Part shown: piece after piece, positions 51,881 through 59,428 of the stretch
Layout of the letters: each line of letters begins with the position of its first letter
Position numbering within the stretch: position 1 is the stretch's first letter
NCBI GenBank assembly: GCA_000720805.1
Contig: JODI01000048.1
Coordinates: 1-63,895 of the forward strand
Direction of reading: 5' to 3'
Source of the DNA: Streptomyces violaceoruber
Lineage (GTDB): Bacteria > Actinomycetota > Actinomycetes > Streptomycetales > Streptomycetaceae
DNA: 63,895 bases
Position numbers and translations under genes: made by a program
Notes under the pieces: model-generated
What the model was told of the DNA's origin: nothing
What the model saw: only the letters and a program-made list of their open reading frames with translations
Databases searched by the model: none

Positions 51881-52527
51881 CGGACCTCACCCCGGGCCAG
51901 ATGCGAGAACCAGCCGACGTGCCGGTGGACGACCTCGACCGCGGCCTCCGGGTCGCCGGAGCGCAGCGCTTGAAGGATCTCCTCGTGTTCGACGAGGGTC
52001 TTGGCGATCCGGTCGGGGTGGGAGTGCAGCACCGCGACACCCATCCTCAACTGCCGGTCGCGGAGCTGGTCGTAGAGGCGGGAGAGGATCTCGTTGCCGC
52101 CACTGCGGACGATCTCGGCGTGGAAACAGCGGTCGGTGACGGCGGCCGCGGCCAGGTCGCCGGCGGCGGCCTGCTCCTTCTGCCTGGCCAGCAGTCCCTC
52201 GAGCCGGTCGATGAGCCCGGCGGGGGCCGGTACGGCCTTGCGGGCCGCGTGCTCCTCGACCAGGAGCCGGGTCTCGACGACGTCCGCGATCTCCTGGGCG
52301 GAGACGGGCAGGACGAGGGCTCCCTTTTTCGGGTAAAGCTTGATGAGCCCCTCGACCTCCAGCCGGAGCAGCGCCTCGCGCACCGGTGTGCGGGAGACAC
52401 CGACGGCCTCGGCGAGTTCGCCCTCGGTGAGGAGAGTGCCGCCTTGGTAACGGCGGTCCAGGACACCCTGCTTGACGTGGGCGTAGACGCGGTCGGCGGC
52501 GGGCGGGTGCTTCACGGCCAGGGACAT
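51877..52527 (-). CDS. GntR/FCD-family regulator
   Basis: 216 residues from an ATG at 52527. The winged helix (about 10-75) has GTLLTEGELAEAVGVSRTPVREALLRLE, with LYPKKGALV as the wing. The C-terminal FCD domain has metal-binding positions DRCFHAEIV, LEHEEILQALRSGD and HRHVG. FCD regulators respond to organic acids. It is first in an operon with the MFS gene. Just upstream, GTTGTATCTATGATG (52536-52550) is an AT-rich stretch that may hold the -10 box and operator. Confidence 0.93.
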   Translation of the reverse strand: MSLAVKHPPAADRVYAHVKQGVLDRRYQGGTLLTEGELAEAVGVSRTPVREALLRLEVEGLIKLYPKKGALVLPVSAQEIADVVETRLLVEEHAARKAVPAPAGLIDRLEGLLARQKEQAAAGDLAAAAVTDRCFHAEIVRSGGNEILSRLYDQLRDRQLRMGVAVLHSHPDRIAKTLVEHEEILQALRSGDPEAAVEVVHRHVGWFSHLARGEVR

Positions 52528-52762
52528 GCCGACATCATAGATACAACAGGTACACATGATGGAGACCGGTCCGGCATACGGGACGGTAGCGGTGCCCCGG
52601 GGACCCGAAAGAGGGATCTTCCGGCAAAGAACCCGGACCCGGCCCAGCGGCGGCACAACCTTCTGTGCTACTTACGTGTCACACACCTGCGGCCCCACTT
52701 TCCTTGCACCACGTCAACGCGGCCGCATAACAGGGGCATTCGAGACAATCGGGGTTTCTCAG

Positions 52763-53677
52763 TTGATAACCGGCATCAAGGACGGCTTCCAGGTTGTCCG
52801 CTTCCGCCGAGCCGCAGCCGTCGCCGTGACAGCCGGCGCGGTCCTCGCGACCGGAGCCCTCGCCGCGGTCCCCGCGCAGGCCGTCACCGCGCCCACGATC
52901 GTCGCCAAGGGCGGCTACGTGATGAACAACGCGAACGGCGCGGGGCTGTACGGCAAGGCCGCGGACACCCGGCGCTCCACCGGCTCCACGACGAAGATCA
53001 TGACCGCGAAGGTCGTGCTCGCGCAGCCGAACCTGAACCTGGACGCCAAGGTCACCATCCAGAAGGCGTACAGCGACTACGTCGTCGCCAACAACGCCTC
53101 CCAGGCCCATCTCATCGTCGGCGACAAGGTCACCGTCCGTCAGCTGCTGTACGGGCTGATGCTGCCGTCGGGCTGCGACGCCGCGTACGCGCTGGCCGAC
53201 AAGTTCGGCTCCGGCACGACGCGTGCGGCGCGGGTGAAGTCGTTCATCGGCAAGATGAACACCCAGGCGAAGAACCTCGGTCTGACGAACACCCACTTCG
53301 ACTCGTTCGACGGCATCGGCAACGGCTCCAACTACTCGACGCCGCGCGACCTGACGAAGCTCGCCAGCAGCGCGATGAAGAACGCCTCGTTCCGCGCGGT
53401 GGTGAAGACGAAGGCGTACACCGCCAAGACCATCACCAAGACGGGCAGCACCCGCACGATGGCCACGTGGAAGAACACCAACGGGCTGCTCAGCAGCTAC
53501 AGCGGCACGATCGGCGTGAAGACGGGCTCCGGCCCGGAGGCGAAGTACTGCCTCGTCTTCGCCGCCACCAGGGGCGGCAAGACGGTCATCGGCACCGTCC
53601 TCGCCTCGACCTCCATCGCGCAGCGGGAGGCGGACGCCAAGAAGCTGATGAACTACGGCTTCGCGAAGCTCGGCTGA
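52763..53677 (+). CDS. dacA: Secreted D-alanyl-D-alanine carboxypeptidase/transpeptidase, Streptomyces K15 type
   Basis: 304 residues from a TTG at 52763; GGGG lies upstream and no better in-frame start is seen. Residues 11-40 form a signal peptide (VVRFRRAAAVAVTAGAVLAT ... PAQA). The penicillin-binding motifs are STTK (75-78, catalytic Ser75), SGC (136-138, replacing SxN as in the K15 DD-transpeptidase) and KTG (253-255). It trims or links peptidoglycan side chains outside the membrane. It lacks the C-terminal anchor domain of PBP5. Divergent from the GntR-MFS operon. Confidence 0.93.
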   Translation: MITGIKDGFQVVRFRRAAAVAVTAGAVLATGALAAVPAQAVTAPTIVAKGGYVMNNANGAGLYGKAADTRRSTGSTTKIMTAKVVLAQPNLNLDAKVTIQKAYSDYVVANNASQAHLIVGDKVTVRQLLYGLMLPSGCDAAYALADKFGSGTTRAARVKSFIGKMNTQAKNLGLTNTHFDSFDGIGNGSNYSTPRDLTKLASSAMKNASFRAVVKTKAYTAKTITKTGSTRTMATWKNTNGLLSSYSGTIGVKTGSGPEAKYCLVFAATRGGKTVIGTVLASTSIAQREADAKKLMNYGFAKLG

Positions 53678-53700
53678 CCAGAGGTCAGGTGACAGCAGGT

Positions 53701-53733
53701 CAAAGGCCCCTCGCCGTCGGCGGGGGGCCTTTG
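53701..53733 (+). terminator. Terminator hairpin after the DD-peptidase gene
   Basis: CAAAGGCCCCTCGCCG pairs with CGGCGGGGGGCCTTTG around a short loop, with G-U and mismatch tolerance in the middle, 24 bases past the stop. Confidence 0.82.
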
Positions 53734-53816
53734 CTCCCGGCGGACGGCGACGCGGGAGGCGAGCAGCCGGCAGGTTTCCGCAGAGGCGGAGCGGGAGTCG
53801 TACGTCTGGGCGACGA

Positions 53817-53930
53817 CTACTTGCCGACCGGCTCACCGGCGAAGACGTCGTACATGCACGAATGACATCCCGCACCGGATTCGGCGATCTTTTCCCTCGC
53901 AATCGTGAACATCCCTGCGCGGACTGGCAT
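53817..53930 (-). CDS. Possible small cysteine-containing peptide
   Basis: 37 residues from ATG 53930 (or 31 from the inner ATG at 53912, which has CAGGG before it). The sequence ends GCHSCMYDVFAGEPVGK. GGAG lies 11 bases before the first ATG. It is opposite and divergent from the intact BRO-N gene. The CxxC pair and lack of arginine-rich shadow character make it worth listing, but I do not recognise it. The upstream bases GGATGTTCA recur ahead of the decayed BRO-N copy. Confidence 0.3.
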   Translation of the reverse strand: MPVRAGMFTIAREKIAESGAGCHSCMYDVFAGEPVGK

Positions 53931-53974
53931 ATTCGATTTGCTCCGCTCTACGTTCCGCGGCGGAGGTGGTTCAC

Positions 53975-54934
53975 GTGATCGAACCCAGCAAGCACCAGCC
54001 CGCCCCCCGGGCACAGCACGACGCGATCGACGTCAGCGATTTCGTGTACGCGGCAACGGGAGCCCGCGTCCGGAGGCTGACGACGCCGGACGGGACGCAC
54101 TGGTTCCCCGCGGTGGATGTCTGCAAGGAGTTGGGGTACACCACCCCTCGAAAGGCGCTCCTCGACCATGTCCCGGAGGAGCATCGAGAGATTCTCGAGA
54201 CAGTGACTGGAGGTCACTCTCTCAGCATTCCCGCAGGTCGGGAGTGGCGCCGAGACTTGCGCCTCATCGATCTGCAGGGCCTGATCCTTCTCGTCAACGG
54301 CTGCACCAAGCCCACCTGCGCCCCCTTCAAACAATGGGTGGCCGAGGTGATCGAGACGGTCCAGCGGGAGGGCTCCTACAGCCTTGAGGAGGCCGAGGTG
54401 CAGCCCGCCGATCCGGGGGCTCCGATCGCCTACGCGATGCCGGAGCAGGTCGCCGAGGCCATCGTCCGGCTTGAGACGCACAACCTTCAGGTCGACGAGG
54501 AGCTTGCGGTCGCCCAGCGCGAATCGCTCGCTGTGCAAAGGGAAATGCTGGAGATGCAACGGGCGACGCTCGCCACGCAGCAGGCCATCGCCCACGCCAT
54601 GGAACGCATCGCGAACCGGCTCGACGTCATGACGCTCGACCGTCCGGCGCCCACTGCCGACTTCTCCGCGCATCCGACCACGGAGTCGGTACTGGCCGAC
54701 TGGCGGCAGCGGCTGTCCGTGACGTCGGACGTCTGGGCGGTGGCGGTGGTGATCGCCCCGGTTCTGGTCGAGCAGGGCGAGCTGCGTCAACCGCTCGACT
54801 CGATCGCGGCCCGTACCGGGCTGTCGGTGCACCGGGTCAACGAATGCCTGCGTCTGTTGCGCAAGCACGCCTGCATCCACTCCCGGGGCGGGACGGAGGA
54901 CGGGGCGCCGGTCTACGTACTCAACCAGTCCTGA
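53975..54934 (+). CDS. BRO-N domain protein with coiled coil and winged-helix end
   Basis: 319 residues from a GTG at 53975, with GGAGGT at the same distance as in the decayed paralogue at 35712. Residues about 15-115 are a BRO-N domain (DAIDVSDFVYAATGARVRRL, HWFPAVDVCKELGY, LRLIDLQGLILLVNGC). Residues 165-215 are helical and probably coiled coil (VAQRESLAVQREMLEMQRA). A C-terminal winged-helix segment (ILDSIAARTGLSVHRVNECLRLLRKH type) ends in EDGAPVYVLNQS. BRO-N proteins derive from phage antirepressors and bind DNA. Function in Streptomyces is unknown. Confidence 0.9.
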   Translation: MIEPSKHQPAPRAQHDAIDVSDFVYAATGARVRRLTTPDGTHWFPAVDVCKELGYTTPRKALLDHVPEEHREILETVTGGHSLSIPAGREWRRDLRLIDLQGLILLVNGCTKPTCAPFKQWVAEVIETVQREGSYSLEEAEVQPADPGAPIAYAMPEQVAEAIVRLETHNLQVDEELAVAQRESLAVQREMLEMQRATLATQQAIAHAMERIANRLDVMTLDRPAPTADFSAHPTTESVLADWRQRLSVTSDVWAVAVVIAPVLVEQGELRQPLDSIAARTGLSVHRVNECLRLLRKHACIHSRGGTEDGAPVYVLNQS

Positions 54935-55063
54935 CGGACGTACTCGACCGATACCGACCGACTGGATGTGCGACTGGAACGAAAGCCTGAAGGGCGGAAG
55001 GGGCGGTCGCAACTAGAACTTGCGGCCGTCCCTTCCTCGTTCAACCTATCCGGTCCCGGAGCG

Positions 55064-56488
55064 TCACGCCCAGCTGATCAACCGCTTCGGCTGCTCCAGG
55101 ACCGCCGCCACATCAGCCAGCACCTTGGAGCCCAGCTCCCCGTCCACCAGACGGTGGTCGAAGGAGAGCGCCAGGGTCGTGACCTGGCGGGGCTTGACCT
55201 TGCCCTTGTGGACCCATGGCTGGAGTCTGATCGCGCCGACCGCGAGGATCGCGGACTCGCCGGGGTTGAGGATGGGCGTGCCCGTGTCGACGCCGAAGAC
55301 GCCGACGTTGGTGATCGTCACCGTGCCGCCCTGCATCGCGGCGGGGGACGTCTTGCCCTCCCGTGCCGTCGAGACCAGCTCGCCCAGGGACTCGGCCAGT
55401 CGCGGAAGCGTTTTGGCATGCGCGTCCTTGATGTTGGGGACGATCAGGCCGCGAGGGGTGGCCGCCGCGATGCCCAGGTTGACGTAGTGCTTGAGCACGA
55501 TCTCCTGAGCCGCCTCGTCCCAGGACGCGTTGATCTCCGGATTGCGCTTGATCGCCACCAGAAGCGCCTTGGCGATCAGCAGGAGCGGGTTCACGCGCAG
55601 GCCGGTGAACTCCTTGTCCTGCTTGAGTTCCTCGACCAGCTTCATCGTCCGGGTCACGTCGACCGTCACGAACTCCGTGACATGCGGCGCCGTGAACGCC
55701 GAGCCGACCATCGCCGCCGCGGTCGCCTTGCGGACACCCTTGACCGGGATACGGGTCTCACGCGCCCCGTCGTACGTCACCACCGGCGCCGGAGCCGGGG
55801 CCTGGACGCGGACCGGCGTCTCGACGATCGGCGCGGTGGCGGGAGCGGGCTGTGCCCGGGCCACCGCCGCGTGGACGTCCTCCCGCGTGATGATGCCGTC
55901 CGGGCCGGACGGGACAACCGTCGCCAGGTCCACGCCCAGGTCCTTGGCCAGCTTGCGCACCGGCGGCTTGGCCAGCGGGCGGGGCCCCGCCGGGGCGGCC
56001 GTGCCGTGGCCGTTCAGCTCTGCCTGGGCCGACGTCGACGCCTCCTGGACCCGGATCTCCGGGCCCTTGCGGGGGCGGCGCTTGGTGGAGGAGGTCGCCA
56101 CCCCGTAGCCGACCAGGACCGGCTGGCGGCCGGAGCCCTCCGGCTTCTTCTCGGGCTGATCCGGCTTCTTCTCCGGGGGAGCAGGGGCCTGCGCGGCAGC
56201 CGGCGTCTCGGCGGCGGGCGCCCCGCCGCCCGCCACGTCCACCGCGATGATCGCCGTACCGACGTCCACCGTGGTGCCCTCGGCGAAGCGGAGTTCGCGG
56301 ACGACTCCGTCGTAGGGGATCGGCAGTTCCACCGCCGCCTTGGCCGTCTCGACCTCGCACACCACCTGGCCGTCGGTGACCGTGTCACCGGGCTGGACGT
56401 ACCACTTGAGGATCTCCGCCTCGGTGAGCCCCTCGCCCACGTCCGGCATCCTGAACTCGCGTACGGACGCTTCCGTCATCGTCGTCAC
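55064..56488 (-). CDS. bkdC: Branched-chain 2-oxo acid dehydrogenase E2 (dihydrolipoamide acyltransferase)
   Basis: 474 residues from a GTG at 56488 with AGGAGAGG upstream. One lipoyl domain (1-85) carries Lys50 in ETAKAAVE. A Pro/Ala/Glu-Lys linker follows, then the E1/E3-binding domain (about 150-185, KPPVRKLAKDLGVDL) and the catalytic acyltransferase domain, with the active-site His445 and Asp449 in FDHRLVDGELG. It transfers branched acyl groups to CoA, giving isobutyryl- and isovaleryl-type CoAs for branched fatty acids and polyketide starters. Third in the bkdABC operon, 10 bases after bkdB. Confidence 0.96.
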   Translation of the reverse strand: MTTMTEASVREFRMPDVGEGLTEAEILKWYVQPGDTVTDGQVVCEVETAKAAVELPIPYDGVVRELRFAEGTTVDVGTAIIAVDVAGGGAPAAETPAAAQAPAPPEKKPDQPEKKPEGSGRQPVLVGYGVATSSTKRRPRKGPEIRVQEASTSAQAELNGHGTAAPAGPRPLAKPPVRKLAKDLGVDLATVVPSGPDGIITREDVHAAVARAQPAPATAPIVETPVRVQAPAPAPVVTYDGARETRIPVKGVRKATAAAMVGSAFTAPHVTEFVTVDVTRTMKLVEELKQDKEFTGLRVNPLLLIAKALLVAIKRNPEINASWDEAAQEIVLKHYVNLGIAAATPRGLIVPNIKDAHAKTLPRLAESLGELVSTAREGKTSPAAMQGGTVTITNVGVFGVDTGTPILNPGESAILAVGAIRLQPWVHKGKVKPRQVTTLALSFDHRLVDGELGSKVLADVAAVLEQPKRLISWA

Positions 56489-56498
56489 GACCCTCTCC

Positions 56499-57491
56499 TC
56501 AGTACGCCAGCGAGCGGTCGACGGCGTCGAGTACCCGGTCCAGGCTCGGTAGGTACTCCTCCTCCAGACGCGCCGGCGGGTACGGGGCGTGATAGCCGCC
56601 GACCCTCAGCACCGGTGCCTCCAGGTGGTAGAAGCAGCGTTCCGTGATCCGAGCCGCGATCTCCGCACCCGAACCGAAGAACACCGATGCCTCGTGCACC
56701 ACCACCAGGCGACGGGTTCTCTCCACCGACGCCTGAACGGAGTCGAAGTCGAGGGGGGACACCGACCGCAGGTCCAGCACTTCGAGGGACTTGCCCTCCT
56801 CGGCGGCGGCGTCGGCGGCTTCCTGGCAGAGCTTCACCATCGGGCCGTAGGCCACGAGGGTCAGGTCGGTGCCCTCGCGCACGACGCGCGCCTTGTGCAG
56901 CGGGCCGGGGATCGCCTCGGTGTTGACCTCGCCCTTGTCCCAGTAGCGCCGCTTCGGCTCGAAGAAGATCACCGGGTCGTCGCTCTGGATGGCCTGCTGC
57001 ATCATCCAGTACGCGTCCGACGCGTTCGACGGGGAGACCACCTTCAGGCCCGACACGTGCGCGAAGAGCGCCTCGGGCGACTCGGAGTGGTGCTCGACCG
57101 CGCCGATCCCGCCGCCGTACGGAATCCGCACCACGACCGGCAGCTTCACCTTGCCCAGGGACCGGGCGTGCATCTTCGCCAGCTGGGTGACGATCTGGTC
57201 GTAGGCCGGGAAGACGAAACCGTCGAACTGGATCTCCACCACCGGGCGGTAGCCGCGCAGGGCGAGGCCGATGGCCGTGCCGACGATGCCCGACTCGGCC
57301 AGCGGGGTGTCGATGACCCGGCTCTCGCCGAAGTCCTTCTGCAGACCGTCCGTCACCCGGAAGACGCCGCCGAGCTTGCCGACGTCCTCGCCCATGACCA
57401 GGACCTTGGGGTCGGTCTCCAGCGCGCGGCGCAGCGACTCGTTGATGGCCTTCGCCAGCGGCAGGCTCTTTGACGTCATCGTCTCGGCCAT
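56499..57491 (-). CDS. bkdB: Branched-chain 2-oxo acid dehydrogenase E1 beta
   Basis: 330 residues from ATG 57491. Transketolase pyrimidine-binding and C-terminal domains are clear: VLVMGEDVGKLGGVFRVTDG, RVIDTPLAESGIVGTAIGLA, PYGGGIGAVEHHSESPEA and HEASVFFGSGAEIAARI. With E1 alpha it forms the thiamine-diphosphate decarboxylase. One base separates its ATG from the bkdA stop (TGAGATG), so translation is coupled and stoichiometry controlled. Confidence 0.96.
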   Translation of the reverse strand: MAETMTSKSLPLAKAINESLRRALETDPKVLVMGEDVGKLGGVFRVTDGLQKDFGESRVIDTPLAESGIVGTAIGLALRGYRPVVEIQFDGFVFPAYDQIVTQLAKMHARSLGKVKLPVVVRIPYGGGIGAVEHHSESPEALFAHVSGLKVVSPSNASDAYWMMQQAIQSDDPVIFFEPKRRYWDKGEVNTEAIPGPLHKARVVREGTDLTLVAYGPMVKLCQEAADAAAEEGKSLEVLDLRSVSPLDFDSVQASVERTRRLVVVHEASVFFGSGAEIAARITERCFYHLEAPVLRVGGYHAPYPPARLEEEYLPSLDRVLDAVDRSLAY

Positions 57492-57492
57492 C

Positions 57493-58704
57493 TCAGTTGC
57501 CCCCCTCTGCGTCCGCGAACGACGCCTGGTAGGCGGCGAACTGCGCGCGCTCCTCGTCGACGAGCGCATGCCCGTCCGCGTACACGTTCTCGAAGATGGC
57601 GAAGTGGTCCGGGTCCGGCATGGCGCGGACCGCTTCGCGCACTCGCCTGCCCAACGCCTCGCTCTCCGCCTCCAGTTCCGCGAAGAATCCCTCGTCCGTG
57701 TGGTTTGAGGCCTCCAGGTGGCGGCGGAGGCGCAGGATCGGGTCCTTCGCCTCCCACGCCTCGCGCTCCTCGTCGGCCCGGTACTTGGTCGGGTCGTCGG
57801 AGGTGGTGTGGGCACCCATGCGGTACGTGTACGCCTCGACCAGCGTCGGACCCTCGCCGCTGCGGGCCCGCTCCAACGCCCACTTGGTGACCGCGAGGCA
57901 GGCCAGCACGTCGTTGCCGTCGACGCGGACGCCCGGGAAGCCGTACCCCTGCGCGCGCTGGTAGAGCGGGACGCGGGTCTGCTTCTCGGTCGGCTCGGAG
58001 ATCGCCCACTGGTTGTTCTGGCAGAAGAACACCACCGGGGCGTTGTAGACCGCGGAGAAGGTGAAGGACTCGGCCACATCGCCCTGGCTGGAGGCGCCGT
58101 CGCCGAAATAGGCGATGACCGCGCTGTCCGCGCCGTCCATGGCGACGCCCATCGCGTAGCCCGTGGCGTGCAGTGTCTGGGCGCCGATGACGATCGTGTA
58201 GAGGTGGAAGTTGTTGCTGTTGGGGTCCCAGCCGCCGTTGTTCACGCCGCGGAACATGCCGAGGAGGTTGGTCGGGTCGACCCCGCGGCACCAGGCGACG
58301 CCGTGCTCGCGGTAGGTCGGGAAGACGTAGTCGTCCTCGCGGGTCGCCCGGCCGGAGCCGATCTGGGCGGCCTCCTGACCGAGCAGGGAGGCCCACAGGC
58401 CGAGCTCGCCCTGACGCTGCAGCGCGGTGGCCTCGGCGTCGAAGCGGCGGGTGAGCACCATGTCGCGGTACAGACCGCGCAGCTCGTCGGGGGTGATCCC
58501 GGCGACGTACTTGTCGTAGGCGGCGCTCTTGACGCGCTTGCCCTCGGGCGTCAGCAACTGGACGAGTTCGGGGTCGCCCCCTGGCGCGTTCTTTGCGGTC
58601 GCCGAGATCTTCTTCGCGGGCGCGCGCTTGCCGGCCGTGCTCTTTGTACCGGTCGTACCTGCGCTGCGTCGCGGTGTGCGCGCGGCAGTGCTCTCCACGG
58701 TCAC
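57493..58704 (-). CDS. bkdA: Branched-chain 2-oxo acid dehydrogenase E1 alpha
   Basis: 403 residues from a GTG at 58704 with GGAGGAG upstream. A Lys/Ala/Thr-rich N-terminal tail of about 40 residues is typical of Streptomyces E1 alpha. The thiamine-diphosphate motif is FGDGASSQGDVAESFTFSAV through QNNQWAIS, and the phosphorylation-loop-like region is YRMGAHTTSDDPTKYR. It decarboxylates branched-chain 2-oxo acids from Val, Leu and Ile. First gene of bkdABC. The leader region at 58705-59000 carries dyads but no adjacent regulator gene. Confidence 0.96.
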   Translation of the reverse strand: MTVESTAARTPRRSAGTTGTKSTAGKRAPAKKISATAKNAPGGDPELVQLLTPEGKRVKSAAYDKYVAGITPDELRGLYRDMVLTRRFDAEATALQRQGELGLWASLLGQEAAQIGSGRATREDDYVFPTYREHGVAWCRGVDPTNLLGMFRGVNNGGWDPNSNNFHLYTIVIGAQTLHATGYAMGVAMDGADSAVIAYFGDGASSQGDVAESFTFSAVYNAPVVFFCQNNQWAISEPTEKQTRVPLYQRAQGYGFPGVRVDGNDVLACLAVTKWALERARSGEGPTLVEAYTYRMGAHTTSDDPTKYRADEEREAWEAKDPILRLRRHLEASNHTDEGFFAELEAESEALGRRVREAVRAMPDPDHFAIFENVYADGHALVDEERAQFAAYQASFADAEGGN

Positions 58705-59428
58705 GTGTGCTCCTCCGTCGGTCCGGCTACCCGGGTTCGCCGGGTGCCAGTGCGGCTCGCCTGTGGCCTCACGGACGCACGGGGTGGGTGCGGCCCGTTC
58801 GGAACAGGTGACAGGTGCCCCGGCGAGCGCCCTGCACAAGGCACGTTACCCACTGCTCCACATTTCTGTGAAACCCCTCCTGACCTGCGATTTTGCTTGG
58901 ATTTCCAAGTAAATCGCGAAACCGGGAACAGTTCCTGGTCACAGCCTTGCAGGGGGCCGGAACAACGGCACGTTATCCCGGTGACCCAGGTCACGGGAAG
59001 AGCCGCAGGGCGGAAGACGACCATCAGGACCATCAGGTGGTCCGCCGGGTGCCCGCACGAAGTCTCGGCCGGCGTGGTCGGCGTGGCCGGAGTGGAGGTC
59101 TCGGGCGAGTTCGGTACGACGGCCCACACGTCGACACACATTCCGGCCACTCGTCCGGTCGGCGTGGTGTCTGAGTACGGCTCCCCGGACGGCCGCTGAA
59201 GCCACTTCGAGCACCTCTCGTGAACAAATGCGACTGTCTGTGACTACCCCCAGCTCAGAGGCCCTGTTCATGTACGACACCGTGTGCGACGCGTTCGCGG
59301 ACTGAACCGCCTGCCTGATGGGGCCTGCTGGACTGTGGGAACAGCAGTACGCGCGCGTGGAGCCCGTTTCCGGGTCGCACGCGCGCGTGGAGGCTGCTGC
59401 GGTGAGCGGTTCGGCGCGGGCCGGCCGG
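58705..59428. other. Intergenic region upstream of bkdA with two dyads and a hairpin; no gene seen
   Basis: 724 bases without a convincing gene. CTTGGA-TT-TCCAAG (58896-58909) is a perfect 14-bp dyad in an AT-rich patch, about 190 bases before bkdA. GTGACC-CA-GGTCAC (58981-58994) is another. Possible short plus-strand frames starting near 58981 have no ribosome site or recognised motif. The far end (59342-59400) is a large hairpin that probably terminates the kinase gene. Confidence 0.55.
59342..59400 (-). terminator. Large hairpin with repeated ACGCGCGCGTGGAG after the kinase gene
   Basis: CAGCAG at 59343 pairs with CTGCTG at 59394, and the inner ACGCGCGCGT (59349-59358 and 59379-59388) is self-complementary, so the two copies pair with each other; CCCG/CGGG closes a TTTC loop. 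The same 14-mer is thus both a direct and an inverted repeat. It sits just past the kinase stop at 59429. Confidence 0.65.

Noticed and set aside
53972..53985. A third parS-like core, TTCACGTGATCG, at the BRO-N start
   Set aside because: Flanking bases do not match the consensus; the core CACGTG is common by chance.
58939..59280. Short frames on both strands upstream of bkdA
   Set aside because: No ribosome site, no motif, and composition typical of non-coding shadow frames.
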